A stretch of 64,000 bases of DNA from Micropterix aruncella (GCA_944548615.1 OX155973.1:21275728-21339727), one strand, 5' to 3'; numbered from the stretch's first letter, positions 42,486 to 52,393 are shown. Notes: generated by a model not told the origin, from the letters alone. A program made the numbers and translations.

Positions 42486-43598
42486 TGGCACTGGTCTGGG
42501 GTATGGCAGTACAACCACGAGCGACGTGGACTTGAAGAAGTCTCTTTTGCGGGGAGATTACGACAGCAAGAGTATGGCTCATGCTATTGGCCTTCAATGC
42601 CAGAATGATTGGACAACAATTGGGGACTTTTGCATTCCGCCTCCAATGCACTGGAAGGTAATGCTCTATGACTGGACGCCAGAGATGCTGAAATTTTATT
42701 TGAATGCCTTTCAGCATACACTTCCAGACCCCAGTAACCTCGCTCGTTGGAGCTTTGCCGAGGATAGTTCTTGTCCCCTCTGTAGCAATACCCCTTGCAC
42801 AGCTAGACACATTCTAGCTGGCTGCAAGGTGGCCTTAGATCAAGGACGGTACACTTACCGCCATGACAAAGTTCTCGCTGTTATTCGCGAGGTAATTAGT
42901 CTCTCAGTGGCTCGTGCCAACAAGGGTTTGACAGTATCCTCCAAACCACCAATACAGTTTGTGCGGGATGGCTCTAAAGGCAAAAAACATTTAACTACAA
43001 AACCTTTCTCAATAATCGAGAAAGCTACAGATTGGATTCTGGAGGTTGATTCGGTCTCTAAGCAGTATAAATTCCCTGAAAGTCTCGGATGCACAGCCCT
43101 CCGTCCAGATATAACTCTTTACTCTCTATCTCGGAAGGTGGCTCTTATTGTAGAATTAACTGTTCCATGGGAATCAAATATCCCAAAAGACCACGAGTAC
43201 AAATTAAATAAATACCATGATCTTGCAAATGCCGTAACCCGGAACGGCTTCACTGTTCACCTTCACGCGGTGGAAGTTGGCGCTCGTGGCCTGCCAGCTA
43301 AATCTCTATTTCACCTATTTAAAGATCTTGGCCTTTCCAGAAAAATAATCAACTCTTTCTTAGAAAAATTATCTAAAACTGCGATTTGCGCATCTCAAAT
43401 TCTATGGCTTCGAAGGGGGAGTGAATGGGTGGCAAGGTGAACGCTCACATGTGGCAAGACAGCTGTCCTAAACCTACCACAGCCGGTTCGTAAGTCCGGA
43501 ATCCACTGCTCACCCCCCAGAAGTGTAAAAAAAATAGTATTATGATGCGCCCGACTCCGGTCGGTGAATTCCATGGCAGCTCCGTTTGTATTTATTTA
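42486..43598 (+). mobile_element. 5'-truncated non-LTR element with restriction-like endonuclease, copy 1
   Basis: It begins abruptly inside coding sequence. After the stop at 43438-43440 there is a 160-bp 3' UTR containing TGGCAGCTCCGTTTGTATTT and a short TATTTATTTAT tail. The same 3' UTR, in inverted orientation, ends the copy at 50624-51405. It is inserted in the non-LTR 3' end described for 42318-43960. Confidence 0.8.
42526..43440 (+). CDS. Zinc knuckle plus restriction-like endonuclease C-terminal protein fragment
   Basis: A 304-codon frame without stops. Residues 83-100 form a CCHC knuckle (CPLCSNTPCTARHILAGC: Cys83, Cys86, His95, Cys100). The PD-(D/E)xK-like nuclease follows, with RPD at 193-195, ELTVPWE at 210-216 and a K-Y pair near 230. 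This is the C-terminal order of site-specific non-LTR retrotransposons of the R2/R4/Hero type, which use a restriction-like enzyme to nick their target. The reverse transcriptase that should precede it is absent, so this is a truncated copy although the remaining frame is intact. The first Met is probably not a natural start, because the frame is open upstream. It ends RRGSEWVAR. Confidence 0.75.
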   Translation: MDLKKSLLRGDYDSKSMAHAIGLQCQNDWTTIGDFCIPPPMHWKVMLYDWTPEMLKFYLNAFQHTLPDPSNLARWSFAEDSSCPLCSNTPCTARHILAGCKVALDQGRYTYRHDKVLAVIREVISLSVARANKGLTVSSKPPIQFVRDGSKGKKHLTTKPFSIIEKATDWILEVDSVSKQYKFPESLGCTALRPDITLYSLSRKVALIVELTVPWESNIPKDHEYKLNKYHDLANAVTRNGFTVHLHAVEVGARGLPAKSLFHLFKDLGLSRKIINSFLEKLSKTAICASQILWLRRGSEWVAR

Positions 43599-44344
43599 TA
43601 TATATGTGATTTAATAGTCAGGGAGAATAATATATTAAAATAGAAATGCAAATTCTATGTAGAATAATCAAAAAATATATTGTATTGTCAATCCAGCAAT
43701 ATGCCTTCGTATTTTTTTTTAATGAATAGATGTATAATAAATTATATGAAAATTCAGCTATCATAATACCATTATGTTTAAAACTTTACGCATTTCATTA
43801 ATCATCAACATGAAAAATAAACTCAGAATTTTCAAACTCCCTTATACCATAAATTGGGTTTCTTACCAAATTATGTATAATTACATATCTTTTTAAATTG
43901 ATCCTCTCCAAGGAATTTCATTTGCTCTGGAATCTTATTAGAGAAGGACAAATTTTGATGTCAGGGAGTCAGGTTATACCATTATACCAGGGAGTCAGGT
44001 TAATTAGACATAATTGATTCAAGAATGAAATGATTCCCTGGTATAAACTACAAAATTAGGCATTTTTGCTAAATAATAAATAAAGTATTTGCATATTTCC
44101 TGCGGTTTACGATCCCCTCCCAGCCCGCGACGCGATGCTTGACAAACATGCTTGATCGTCTAGAGAGCCCCTAACAAGCAAATCGCTAAGCGGTGAACGT
44201 TTGCGTTATTCTTTCCTGATTCCCAATAGAGGGCACTACTATACACGGACCTAGCTGCGTTACCAACTTCCGTCCCATGCTCGTTATATCATCTGTCTCG
44301 TTTTCATTTGACTGCGCCTAACTGCGTGCTAATGTCACAAAAAT

Positions 44345-44475
44345 AAACGTTGAGGATGCAAACTGCCTCAGTGTCGTGATAGATGAGGAAATCGATATTA
44401 TAGCTCTGGATGAATCTCCAAGTAAACATAATTGTATGCCTTTTCTCGAGTCACTAGAAGATCTGGTTAGAAGAC
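44345..44475 (+). pseudogene. Non-LTR endonuclease domain, first part
   Basis: NCLSVVIDEEIDIIALDESP and then FLESLEDLV match the middle of an apurinic-like endonuclease (the I-D-I-I-A-x-Y-R-S-P region; Tyr-Arg here read Asp-Glu). The domain resumes at about 45185 after a 700-bp interruption. It is broken by insertions and substitutions. Confidence 0.6.
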
Positions 44476-45180
44476 TGAGCTATGCTCTCACTTCATTTGG
44501 TCGTAATTTTCGCACATATATAGATAAAATATTTAATTTTCAACGTAGAATAATAAAACTTTTAGTAAATAAAAATGTGTTAACACAATGTAAAAAGAAC
44601 TGTAACTTGTTGTTTAAGCGATGCGATATATTACATATACATGCAAAAATTACATACTTACTAGCAATGGAGCATTTTAGAAATTCAGAATTTAAAATAC
44701 CAATACAGTACAATAGGAATGTTAGAGAAAAAGTCCGTAAAAGATTTGAAGGACCAAGAGCGAACAACTACTATGGTGAAAGGACGTTAAAGTACCTCAT
44801 TCCAAGAATCTTTAATACTATTGTGTCTGGGGAAGACTTAAGCGTGAGCAAACAGATGTTTAAAAAGAGATTAAAAAGTTACCTGTTGGACGTTTATAGT
44901 GAAATTAGTGGTCATAAGTAAATTTGTTATACGTTTCTCTAATTTAAGCTTGTAGTAATACTGGCCTAATTTAAGCCTGTAGTAAGACCAGTAGTAATAC
45001 TGCTGTGCATGGTTTTTATATTATTAATGTCTTTGTATCACAGAATTAGAAGTGTAAGACTAGAAAAATAAGAGTTTGTCTCGCCAACAAACTGTATACC
45101 AGTTTGGCGAGATTTTAATATTTAAAAAAATGTATTTGTTCTCTAAATAAAAATATATTTTTTAAAAAATGTCTTGGCGA
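44476..45180 (+). mobile_element. 5'-truncated non-LTR copy inserted in an endonuclease domain
   Basis: From RRLSYALTSFGRNFRTYIDK through FNFQRRIIKLLVNK, LHIHAKITYLLAMEHFRN and NYYGERTLKYLIPRIFNTIV to a stop at 44921, this is the C-terminus of a Jockey/CR1-type polyprotein. A 3' UTR follows, ending AAATAAAAATATATTTTTTA. Both flanks are pieces of one endonuclease domain, so this is a later insertion. The open frame 44376-44921 is thus a chance fusion of host element and insert. Confidence 0.65.
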
Positions 45181-45184
45181 CCCA

Positions 45185-45465
45185 AGCAAAAAAAACAGTA
45201 ATCTTTTGCTAATCGGCGATGTGAAAATAAATATCCTGGACGAAGGAAGCGACAGAACCTGTATGTAAAAGTAGCGATTGATAATTCAACCAGAACAGAA
45301 GCTAACAATGCCAGTTGTATCGATCAAATCATGATTAGAGCAAGGCTACCAATAAAGCCATTTGTTTATCAGTCGAAAAGAGTGACCACTATTCTACTGG
45401 AATTTGTATTATAGAAAACATGAGACAGAGGTGTAAAACTCTCACTAAGGTTATCACAGAAAACA
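45185..45465 (+). pseudogene. Non-LTR endonuclease domain, second part
   Basis: NSNLLLIGDVKINILDEGSD matches the G-D-F-N-x-D-L endonuclease motif. It is followed, across stops, by ANNASCIDQIMIRARLPIKP (the S-C-I-D-H-I-x-x-R motif). The domain continues after the hAT insertion (45474-47466) as KVFLQDIEIVTANNSADLIL to about 47580. Heavily decayed. Confidence 0.6.
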
Positions 45466-45649
45466 GTGGCGGATTTGCCCTAAGGCCCAGTAGGCCCGGG
45501 CCTGGGGCGGCCAGATATTAGGGGCGGCCAATCTTGGCAAAATTGGCAAAAAAAATCTAATCATGATAACAAGAAATAACTCAAAGTACCGAAATGTCTA
45601 AAGGTACGGCTCGCGACAGGGTGCACATAGCAGTTGCAGTGAGTGGATT

Positions 45650-46316
45650 GTGGAAGAACATTTTTATAATTTCATTTTATTGGCGAAACACGAGATAACT
45701 TCCTTGATTTCGAAAACAAAGGCAAAAAACTGTCTTTTGTACAGGAATATGAAAGAGATTTTCGACGCAATCGAAAGCGTAAGCTACTTCCTGGCGAGAC
45801 TAATACAGGTGAAGAGATGCAATAAAAGAATGGTAGCGAAAATTTCAGAATCACTACTTTTTTGGTAATAATTGATACATTGTCAGAAAAACTCAAAAAA
45901 CGACGGGAAGCTTATAAATTATTTTACAATAAATTTAATTTTATTACTAACCTGACGAAACTACGCGCGTTAGAAGTCGAAGAAAAAGCCAAAGCATTGT
46001 AAATGGTTTATTCTACTGACTTAAAAGACAATTTTTCATAAGAATGCCTCCATTTTCGGGCTCACTGCAGATTAAAAAATGAAAGTGCTGTCAGTGCTGT
46101 CACTTTGTTGAAATGGTTACGAACTGAAGGTCTTCAAACCATTTACCCAAGCGTAGATATTGCTATACGTATGTGTGTGTGTACTTCCACCAGTAACTGT
46201 TCTGGAGAACGATCGTTTTCTTGTTTGCGACGAGTTAAAAATTATTTACGCACAACAATGACGGAGCATAGGTTAAACGATCTTGCTTTGCTTAACATAG
46301 AATATATTTTTTAAGG
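45650..46316 (+). pseudogene. hAT transposase remnant (ZMYM1-like type)
   Basis: Discontinuous frames give FFVIIDTLSEKLKKRREAYK, LRALEVEEKAKAL and then VTLLKWLRTEGLQTIYPSVD, CSGERSFSCLRRVKNYLRTT and HRLNDLALLNIEYIF with a stop. This is the middle-to-end order of zinc-finger MYM-type-1-like hAT transposases, ending in the ERSFS dimerisation domain. The N-terminus is missing and at least two frame breaks occur. Related to, but distinct from, the fragment at 30910-31197. Confidence 0.78.
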
Positions 46317-46319
46317 AAA

Positions 46320-47210
46320 TTGGATTGCGAAGATTTAATTAATGATTTTGCTGCGCTTAAGTGCAGACGAGTTTTGTAACACATTATAAAACACTTACTA
46401 TATCTTGTATGAGAACAACCTTTAGTTATTTAAATAAATAAAACCTAACGCCGTTTGAAATGTTTTATTTAAATGTGCAATTATCCCTGAATCATATAAT
46501 AACTTACTATCTAAAAGAGTTATATAATAACTTACTATCTAAAAGAACACCTAGATCCCGGATTGCATTTTTCTTGGTTATCGAGAAACCATTATTATTT
46601 ATTATTATTTATTACACAAACAATACTCTAATATTACATGGCTATCGCTAACATTTTTACTTTGTTTCTAATTAGGGTATAATATTATATGCGTACTCCG
46701 CATGCTTAATTTATAATTGCGTATGTGCCGTATCTCATGATTTACAAAATTATCAAAATTATCAAAATTATCAAAAATTATCAGTACAAACATTAATATC
46801 CTTAAAAATTATCAAAACAAAAATTAAAAATTTTAGAAATAAGTTTACAGTGAATTCTGAAAAACAATTAAACAATTAAATGGTAAAAAATTAGATCAAA
46901 TATTGTCTGGAATAAAATAATAAAAACATAAAAATTATCAAAACAAAAATTTTAAATTTTAGAAATAAGTTTATAGTGAATTCTGAAAAACAGTTAAACA
47001 ATTAAATGGAAGAAAAAAAATTATCAAATAATGTCTGGAATAAAATAATAAAAACATACGGTAAATTATCAATTTGTTTCATAATACGTTATTTATAATG
47101 GACTTAACTTCTAATGGTCCCAGGTTGAAGAAATCAATGTTATCGGGGATAGTATTGTATAACCGGCATGTACGTGTATAATATATTGAAAATATATTGT
47201 ACGTGTGTAA
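46320..47210. other. AT-rich interior of the hAT element
   Basis: Holds direct duplications such as TATAATAACTTACTATCTAAAAGA (two units at about 46495-46545) and a pair of similar 110-bp blocks around AAAATTATCAAAACAAAAATT (46804-46905 and 46928-47040). No coding motif. Confidence 0.5.
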
Positions 47211-47214
47211 TATA

Positions 47215-47440
47215 TATAATATTTAATATATTGTACGTGTATCATTGATGGTATAAATAAATGGTAGAATATTGTTTTTCCGCGTAAAACTGACGGTAGC
47301 ACATTTCGCAGCATTCAGAAATAAGCGATTCGAGGCGCAATAAAGAGATAGTCTATCTAGATCATCCTGGATCAATTGACAGTCGTCAAGGGAATTAACA
47401 GGTGCGTACATTTTCATATCGTCAGCATGGGGCCTAAGGG
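47215..47440 (-). pseudogene. RT fragment inserted in the hAT element
   Basis: The minus strand reads ADDMKMYAPVNSLDDCQLIQ, then DLDRLSLYCASNRLFLNAAK and VSFTRKNNI. This is the RT stretch from the catalytic ADD to the L-N-x-x-K motif. It is truncated on both sides and ends in ATATATT-type low-complexity DNA. Confidence 0.7.
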
Positions 47441-47587
47441 CGGCCAATACTGCAAATCCGCCACTGACAGAAAATAAAGTATTTCTACAGGATATTGAAA
47501 TTGTAACTGCAAATAATTCAGCAGATCTTATCTTAGATATCATCTACAATGCAATAGCTAAAGCGTCAAAGATAAAAATGGTATTTG

Positions 47588-47795
47588 TTAGTACATTGCA
47601 CCACGAATGCACACGGCTTGGTAAATTGCATCCCAATAGTACACGACTTGGTACATTGCACCCCGAATGTACACGACTTGGTACATTGCACCGCGAATGT
47701 ACCTACACGACATGGTATATTGCACCCGGAATGTACACGACTTTGTATATTGCATTTCGAATAAAGATTGCACCCCGAATGTCCGACGTTTCTCC
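47588..47795 (+). repeat. Minisatellite, about 32-bp unit
   Basis: About six units built around GTACATTGCACCCCGAATGT and ACACGACTTG, diverging toward the right. The repeats keep a reading frame open (HPECTRLGTL pattern), but no protein is implied. Confidence 0.85.
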
Positions 47796-47920
47796 GAGGA
47801 TAGTAGAAAAAACTGTGTTATTAATTTAATCCGTCAATAAAATTGTTATTCTCCCGTATGGGTCCTTTCTTCAAAAGGCACCCAACAGTTTATTTAAACA
47901 GATGCAACACTGTTTTCGCG

Positions 47921-48265
47921 TTTTTAACACGCTTTTATTAGGTCGACCTGTATGTAACTAACTATGTAATGGAATCTAAGGTAACTAATTTAACCATCTT
48001 CCAAGGATCGTAGCGTCATGAAAATTGGCAGCTGTATGTAGTTCTGATGACAATACAATAATATGGTACTGTCGAACTGATCATGATGGAGTCGGAAGAT
48101 ATGAACTGGAACTTCATGATGGAACATCGTATCATAGCTGTGTTTGGACTTGTTAGAAAAGTCTTGGAATGAACTTTGACCACGATTAGGTTTCAAGGTC
48201 TGATGATGTGGTTTTTACGTGCATTTATAATAGCGTGTTTTTAGTGTTTTTTTTTAACTATTAAT
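47921..48265 (+). repeat. About 340-bp dispersed repeat, copy 2
   Basis: Same orientation and order as 23622-23965, with a few substitutions and short gaps (for example CTGATCATGATGG versus CTGATCTAATGATGG). Confidence 0.8.
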
Positions 48266-48289
48266 TTTTATTTTACACGACTGCCCGAC

Positions 48290-48440
48290 AAAAAAAAGGT
48301 GCAATGTGTTCAGGTTTCATCTATGTATGTTTTACGATTCTTTATTCCACCATAAGTTCTAAACGATTGAACTGATTTAGAAGTCTGCGCTATCGTTAGA
48401 ATCGTTATGTTATCCTGAGTATTATAGGGTACCAACTGTT
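48290..48440 (+). repeat. Dispersed repeat, partner of 1618-1850
   Basis: GTGTTCAGGTTTCATCTATG...TTTATTCCACCATAAGTTCT and TGAACTGATTTAGAAGT are the reverse complement of intron 1 sequence at about 1740-1850, roughly 85 percent alike by eye. Confidence 0.65.
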
Positions 48441-48497
48441 TAACTCTCAAGTAAGTAGTTGTCTAAATGTCCAAATATCAACAAATTAATATAAATA

Positions 48498-48528
<31 letters not shown>

Positions 48529-48990
48529 GAATTAATTATCATGAAACATTGATTAGCTTATAAAAATAACAGGAACCGAATGGCAAAACCTTAACCTTTT
48601 GCTTATTTGTTTCTGTCACCCAACTGGGACTAGCCCGTTCTAGGGTGGACAGGACTCCAATATTACAATCAAGTTTGCTTGATTGCTTGGTTGCTTACAA
48701 ATATACAACTTTTAGTAAAAAGCTAATGACACTAAATTGAAGTCTTCAGAATAAAATAAAAAAATAATAATAATAAAAAAATATTAAAAGATAATATAAT
48801 AAATAAAATTCAATTCCATTATTTAAATATGATGTTTAGTGGTAAATAAAACTTCTGATGAGTATATTCCTGAAATATGTATAGGTAGATAAATACATAA
48901 ACAACAATATACCGTAATAAAAATAATTATAATGTCAATACATCACTTCCTGTAATAGTCGTGTTTTTTATTCTTTTTAATATATTTACT
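48441..48990. other. End of intron 5 before the terminal exon
   Basis: A TTTA microsatellite at about 48498-48526 is followed by unassigned DNA. The tract could be the A-rich tail of a minus-strand retroelement, but no coding part is seen. Confidence 0.4.
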
Positions 48991-48999
48991 TGTTTTCAG

Positions 49000-49081
49000 G
49001 TTGTTGCCATCCGAAGCCTTCTACCTTATACTCGAAAAGGTAACATCCACGACCGTAAATCCTCAAGCAATACAAGACTAA
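49000..49081 (+). CDS. SDR16C-like dehydrogenase, terminal exon 6
   Basis: The acceptor ACTTGTTTTCAG is followed by G, which completes the codon split after exon 5, then 26 codons starting LLPSEAFYLILEKV and a TAA stop at 49079-49081. LLPxxAFYLxL is the expected end of SDR16C proteins. Overlapping AATAAA signals at 49139-49148 sit about 60 bp past the stop and make a plausible polyadenylation site. With exons 1-5 this gives about 270 visible residues, in line with a family length near 300. The exon is 23.5 kb from exon 5; matching phase and content argue that it belongs to the same transcript. Confidence 0.88.
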
Positions 49082-49254
49082 TACGACGAATTTCGAAGTG
49101 CGACACTAATATACCGGTTTTTAGTTTTGCTTGTTTTCAATAAATAAACAGTATACTAAGAATATACCAAATTGTTTTGATACATGCATATTGATGAATG
49201 AAAAATGAAGTACTGGAACTTCACATACGAGGGGGTACCAAAAAGTAGCGGGAC

Positions 49255-49712
49255 TGTTGTTGCAGCTATGCCTCTGAGGTGGAGTGGGGGAACACCATCC
49301 CACTTGAATCCCACTTGAGATATGGGGTTTTATTGTGGGCAAATGCCACTGATATTAAAGAGGTATTTATTTTACAAAAAAGAGCCGTGAGAGCAATACG
49401 CGGATTAAATAGGAGAGAATCTAGCAAACCACTATTTCGTGAACTAAAGATCCCCACCGTTTAAGCCATACTTATTCACGAAAGCCTTTGCGAATTCTAA
49501 AAAAATAAAGGAAAGCATCAAACTCTTGCCCACATACATTCCCATAATACAAGGCACAAATCTACGCATACTCATAATACCTGCAACATCACAATTTCAA
49601 AGGACAACTCAATACAGAAGCATAACATTTTATAACAGGTTACCAGAAAAATTAAAAAATATACAAACATATGCACTATTTAAAATACTTACCAAGGAAT
49701 TCCGCAATTAAT
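49255..49712 (+). pseudogene. Non-LTR RT C-terminal fragment
   Basis: PLESHLRYGVLLWANATDIK, EVFILQKRAVRAIRGLNRRE and PLFRELKIPTV are followed, after a shift, by PTYIPIIQGTNLRIL and TFYNRLPEKLKNIQTYALFK to a stop at 49709-49711. This is the usual C-terminal order of Jockey/CR1-like RTs (LQKRAVR-I...LP..L). It lies 170 bp after the SDR stop codon. Confidence 0.75.
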
Positions 49713-50339
49713 TTTTGCACCGATCTTTTGATGTTTCGATAATACTGGTGCCATTCTCAACGCGAGTGTTTAGCTTAACTTCCACTCTTACACTGAATGG
49801 CAGGCATGTGTGGAGAGACAATCCGATATTGCCCCGGCAGGCATGTGAGTAGCCCGCTTTACCCAACTAAGCGACGAGCGGTATACAGTACTGTATCTAC
49901 CAATTGCGGGTATTGCGTGTTTCGTAGTGGGTGAGGTCATCAACGAATGGTCATTGCCGAAAAACGATGAAGGCGATATTGTAAAGTAGAAAAATGCCTT
50001 TTACTCACCCGTTTTTGGATCGATTTCCAAGATTTCTATTCCTGAAGAATGCCTGTGATTTTCGTTATAGGCGGTAAGCCTTCCCTACATGATTAGCCCG
50101 TAATTACACCGATTTTTAAATTAAAGTCTGCGGAGCGGTAGCGAAATCGACTTGATGTAAAAGTGGCGTTGCCAATCTATTTAAATAAAAAACTGTTTGA
50201 TAATAACAATAATTTCTTTATTGTGAATTGTAAGTAGGTCGTACAAAATGGATAAGTACTATTTTATGCGCTTTACAGTTTACCAATCAGGCGTACAATA
50301 TTTATTTTTCTATAATTAAATATATTTTCACTTCGCAAG
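49713..50339. other. Downstream of the SDR gene, nothing recognised
   Basis: Mixed DNA containing two GGCAGGCATGTG repeats near 49800-49848. No motif-bearing frame. Confidence 0.35.
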
Positions 50340-50600
50340 TTGAAGGAAAACAAATCCGATAAGTATTACGTTTTAGACATATTAACAAAAATAATAATTA
50401 GAACGAGTCCACGTGAACGGAAAACGAGTCGACGTGTTGATCATATGATCCGAAGGATGGTCTTACGATCTCCAACGCCCTCCTGCAAGAAGATTAAACA
50501 TACTCTGGCTGCAAAGGGCACCGAAGTCAGTTTGAGTACCTACTATTTTAACACGTTTGACCACAGATTTTGATTTATTATCCTATAAACTTACAAGAAA
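50340..50600 (+). pseudogene. Tc1/mariner transposase, N-terminal helix-turn-helix piece
   Basis: SPRERKTSRRVDHMIRRMVL, then SPTPSCKKIKHTLAAKGTEV and SLSTY correspond to the second DNA-binding helix-turn-helix of Tc1 transposases (R-T-S-x-R-x-D-x-x-I-x-R). Its continuation, the catalytic part, is at 51415-51645. The gap between them is filled by a minus-strand endonuclease fragment. The family is shared with 54501-54922. Confidence 0.65.
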
Positions 50601-50623
50601 GCCTCGACTTACCCCGAGTATAA

Positions 50624-51405
50624 TAAATAAATACAAACGGAGCTGCCATGGAATTCACCGACCGGAGTCGGGCCCATCATAATACTATTTTTTACACTTC
50701 TGGGGGGTGAGCAGTGGATTCCGGACTTACGAACCGGCTGTGGTAGGTTTAGGACAGCTGTCTTGCCACATGTGAGCGTTCACCTTGCCACCCATTCACT
50801 CCCCCTTCGAAGCCATAGAATTTGAGATGCGCAAATCGCAGTTTTAGATTATTTTTCTAAGAAAGAGTTGATTATTTTTCTGGAAAGGCCAAGATCTTTA
50901 AAGAGGTGAAATAGAGATTTAGCTGGCAGGCCACGAGCGCCAACTTCCACCGCGTGAAGGTGAACAGTGAAGCCGTTCCGGGTTACGGCATTTGCAAGAT
51001 CATGGTATTTATTTAATTTGTACTCGTGGTCTTTTGGGATATTTGATTCCCATGGAACAGTTAATTCTACGATAAGAGCCACCTTCCGAGATAGAGAGTA
51101 AAGAGTTATATCTGGACGGAGGGCTGTGCATCCGAGACTTTCAGGGAATTTATACTGCTTAGAGACCGAATCAACCTCCAGAATCCAATCTGTAGCTTTC
51201 TCGATTATTGAGAAAGGTTTTGTAGTTAAATGTTTTTTGCCTTTAGAGCCATCCCGCACAAACTGTATTGGGGGTTTGGAGGATACTGTCAAACCCTTGT
51301 TGGCACGAGCCACTGAGAGACTAATTACCTCGCGAATAACAGCGAGAACTTTGTCATGGCGGTAAGTGTACCGTCCTTGATCTAAGGCCACCTTGCAGCC
51401 AGCTA
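50624..51405 (-). mobile_element. 5'-truncated non-LTR element with restriction-like endonuclease, copy 2
   Basis: Almost identical to 42815-43598 but inverted. It contains the coding part at 51391-50849, the same 3' UTR and the same ATTTATTTAT tail. Its 5' truncation point (51405) differs from that of copy 1 (42486), so the two are independent insertions. It interrupts a Tc1 relic. Confidence 0.85.
50849..51391 (-). pseudogene. Restriction-like endonuclease fragment, copy 2
   Basis: 180 codons whose translation matches copy 1 without any difference noticed, from ALDQGRYTYRHDKVLAVIRE through the RPD and ELTVPWE catalytic motifs to SRKIINSFLEK. It stops there (TAA at 50849-50851), where copy 1 continues another 24 residues, because an AAATAATC variation shifts or closes the frame. 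The zinc knuckle is just upstream of the truncation and is missing. Confidence 0.78.
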
Positions 51406-51414
51406 AGTACCGTG

Positions 51415-51645
51415 CTGGAGTACCGTGCTATTTTCCGACGAGTCAAGTATCCATCAATTTTCTGCACTTGCTAGAAGTGTTCGCTGCCCAATGGGTAAAA
51501 GATATGAGGAAATATATACGACCCCCAACTGTGTAACATTCTCCAAACCAGTTTATGATATGGGGTGCAATATTTGTGGCTGGTACTGCTGCTCTGTATT
51601 TCCTACCGCCTAAAACCACTATGCATTATCTACAAAATTAGTAAA
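51415..51645 (+). pseudogene. Tc1/mariner transposase, catalytic-core piece
   Basis: VLFSDESSIHQFSALARSVR is the Tc1 second-Asp motif (V-x-F-S-D-E-S). It is followed by CPMGKRYEEIYTTPNCVTFS, then a shifted frame with the M-x-W-G-A-I motif and ALYFLPPKTTMHYL. The third catalytic residue is not present here. Confidence 0.75.
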
Positions 51646-51739
51646 TTCCCATAAAGTAAATGTCAGTTTGTTTTTAAATTAAAATGTTAAACTGGAATTA
51701 TTAGGCTACCTACGGTTTGGCAAATTTAGAGCTAGAATG

Positions 51740-52000
51740 AAATATAAATGTTTAAAATGTAAAATTTTGAGAATTACAATAAGAATGTTATATTATTTAA
51801 AAAGTCATTCACGCTATAATAGTATTTATTTTTGAGCCAGTGCTGTAATATCTGATTGAATCCTGGTTGTTGCATTGATTTGATGTTTTGTGGAATAGCG
51901 TTAAAATATTTAACACAACAGAACTCAGGTCCTCGTAAGGAGTAGATATCGGGATTATTTTTAATAAATTCACAATATGTCAGTATGTACAGAGAGGGCA
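51740..52000 (-). pseudogene. Non-LTR RT C-terminal tail
   Basis: The minus strand reads KNNPDIYSLRGPEFCCVKYF, then NAIPQNIKSMQQPGFNQILQ and HWLKNKYYYSVNDFLNN. This is the typical last 70 residues of Jockey/CR1-type polyproteins (Y-F-N-x-x-P-x-x-I-K ... W-L ... Y-Y-S-V-x-x-F-L). It is too short to show other domains. Confidence 0.65.
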
Positions 52001-52393
52001 GTCATGATTGTGACATAAAGATATGATATGATTGTGAAATAAAGTATTTTTGACGTGACAACGTCTTATAAATCGATGGAGCCTGCTGCACGCACGAAAA
52101 AACATGACTCATGCGGCGTTACCTCGCTCTGAGGCGTTCCATTTATTATATTTATTATTCAATATAAATGCTGCCATCTACCGGTTGCGACAAGAATTAT
52201 TTACTAACCTCAGTCTAAAAGAGTACGAATGAAAATCACTAGATTGATTTAAATTCTTGACATAATTTTATATGTATTCTTGATATACGGAATGTTATTA
52301 CTGAACCGACAATTTTCTTGTGGGTACAACAAAGTGCAACGAAGTAAGCAACTTTTATTAAAAAAAAATTAAAAAGTATGAAAAGATATCATT
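52001..52393. other. Unassigned DNA
   Basis: AT-rich, with GTGACATAAAGATATGAT and GTGAAATAAAG partial repeats near 52010. No gene seen. Confidence 0.35.

Larger units (their letters stand above)
42318..43960 (-). mobile_element. 3' end of a non-LTR retrotransposon, copy 2, split
   Basis: 42318-42485 and about 43600-43960 together match 26284-26880, including the (TACAA)n tail on the left, CCAGTAGATAGGCATTCC and AGTCAGGGAGAATAATA. The break between the two parts is filled by the endonuclease fragment at 42486-43598 in the opposite orientation. Confidence 0.8.
41914..44318. mobile_element. Fold-back (long inverted repeat) element with nested insertions
   Basis: The left arm 41914-42317 starts GGCAGTCAAATGAAAACGAC and includes CTCTAGACGATCAAGCATGC and CTAATTTTGTAGTTTATA-type blocks. 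The right arm, 44041-44318, is its inverted counterpart and ends ...TTTTCATTTGACTGC. The arms are non-coding. The 1.7 kb between them is a later insertion: a non-LTR 3' end containing a further fragment. Confidence 0.75.
45474..47466 (+). mobile_element. hAT element with exact target duplication
   Basis: The left end CAGTGGCGGATTTGCCCTAA and the right end TTGCAGTATTGG-side ...GCAAATCCGCCACTG are mirror termini. The 8-bp duplication ACAGAAAA flanks both (45466-45473 and 47467-47474). It is 1993 bp long and contains a decayed transposase (45650-46316) and a later insertion of an RT fragment near its right end. Confidence 0.88.

Noticed and set aside
47588..47795. CRISPR-like array
   Set aside because: Units are contiguous and diverged, with no unique spacers, and the genome is eukaryotic; it is a minisatellite.
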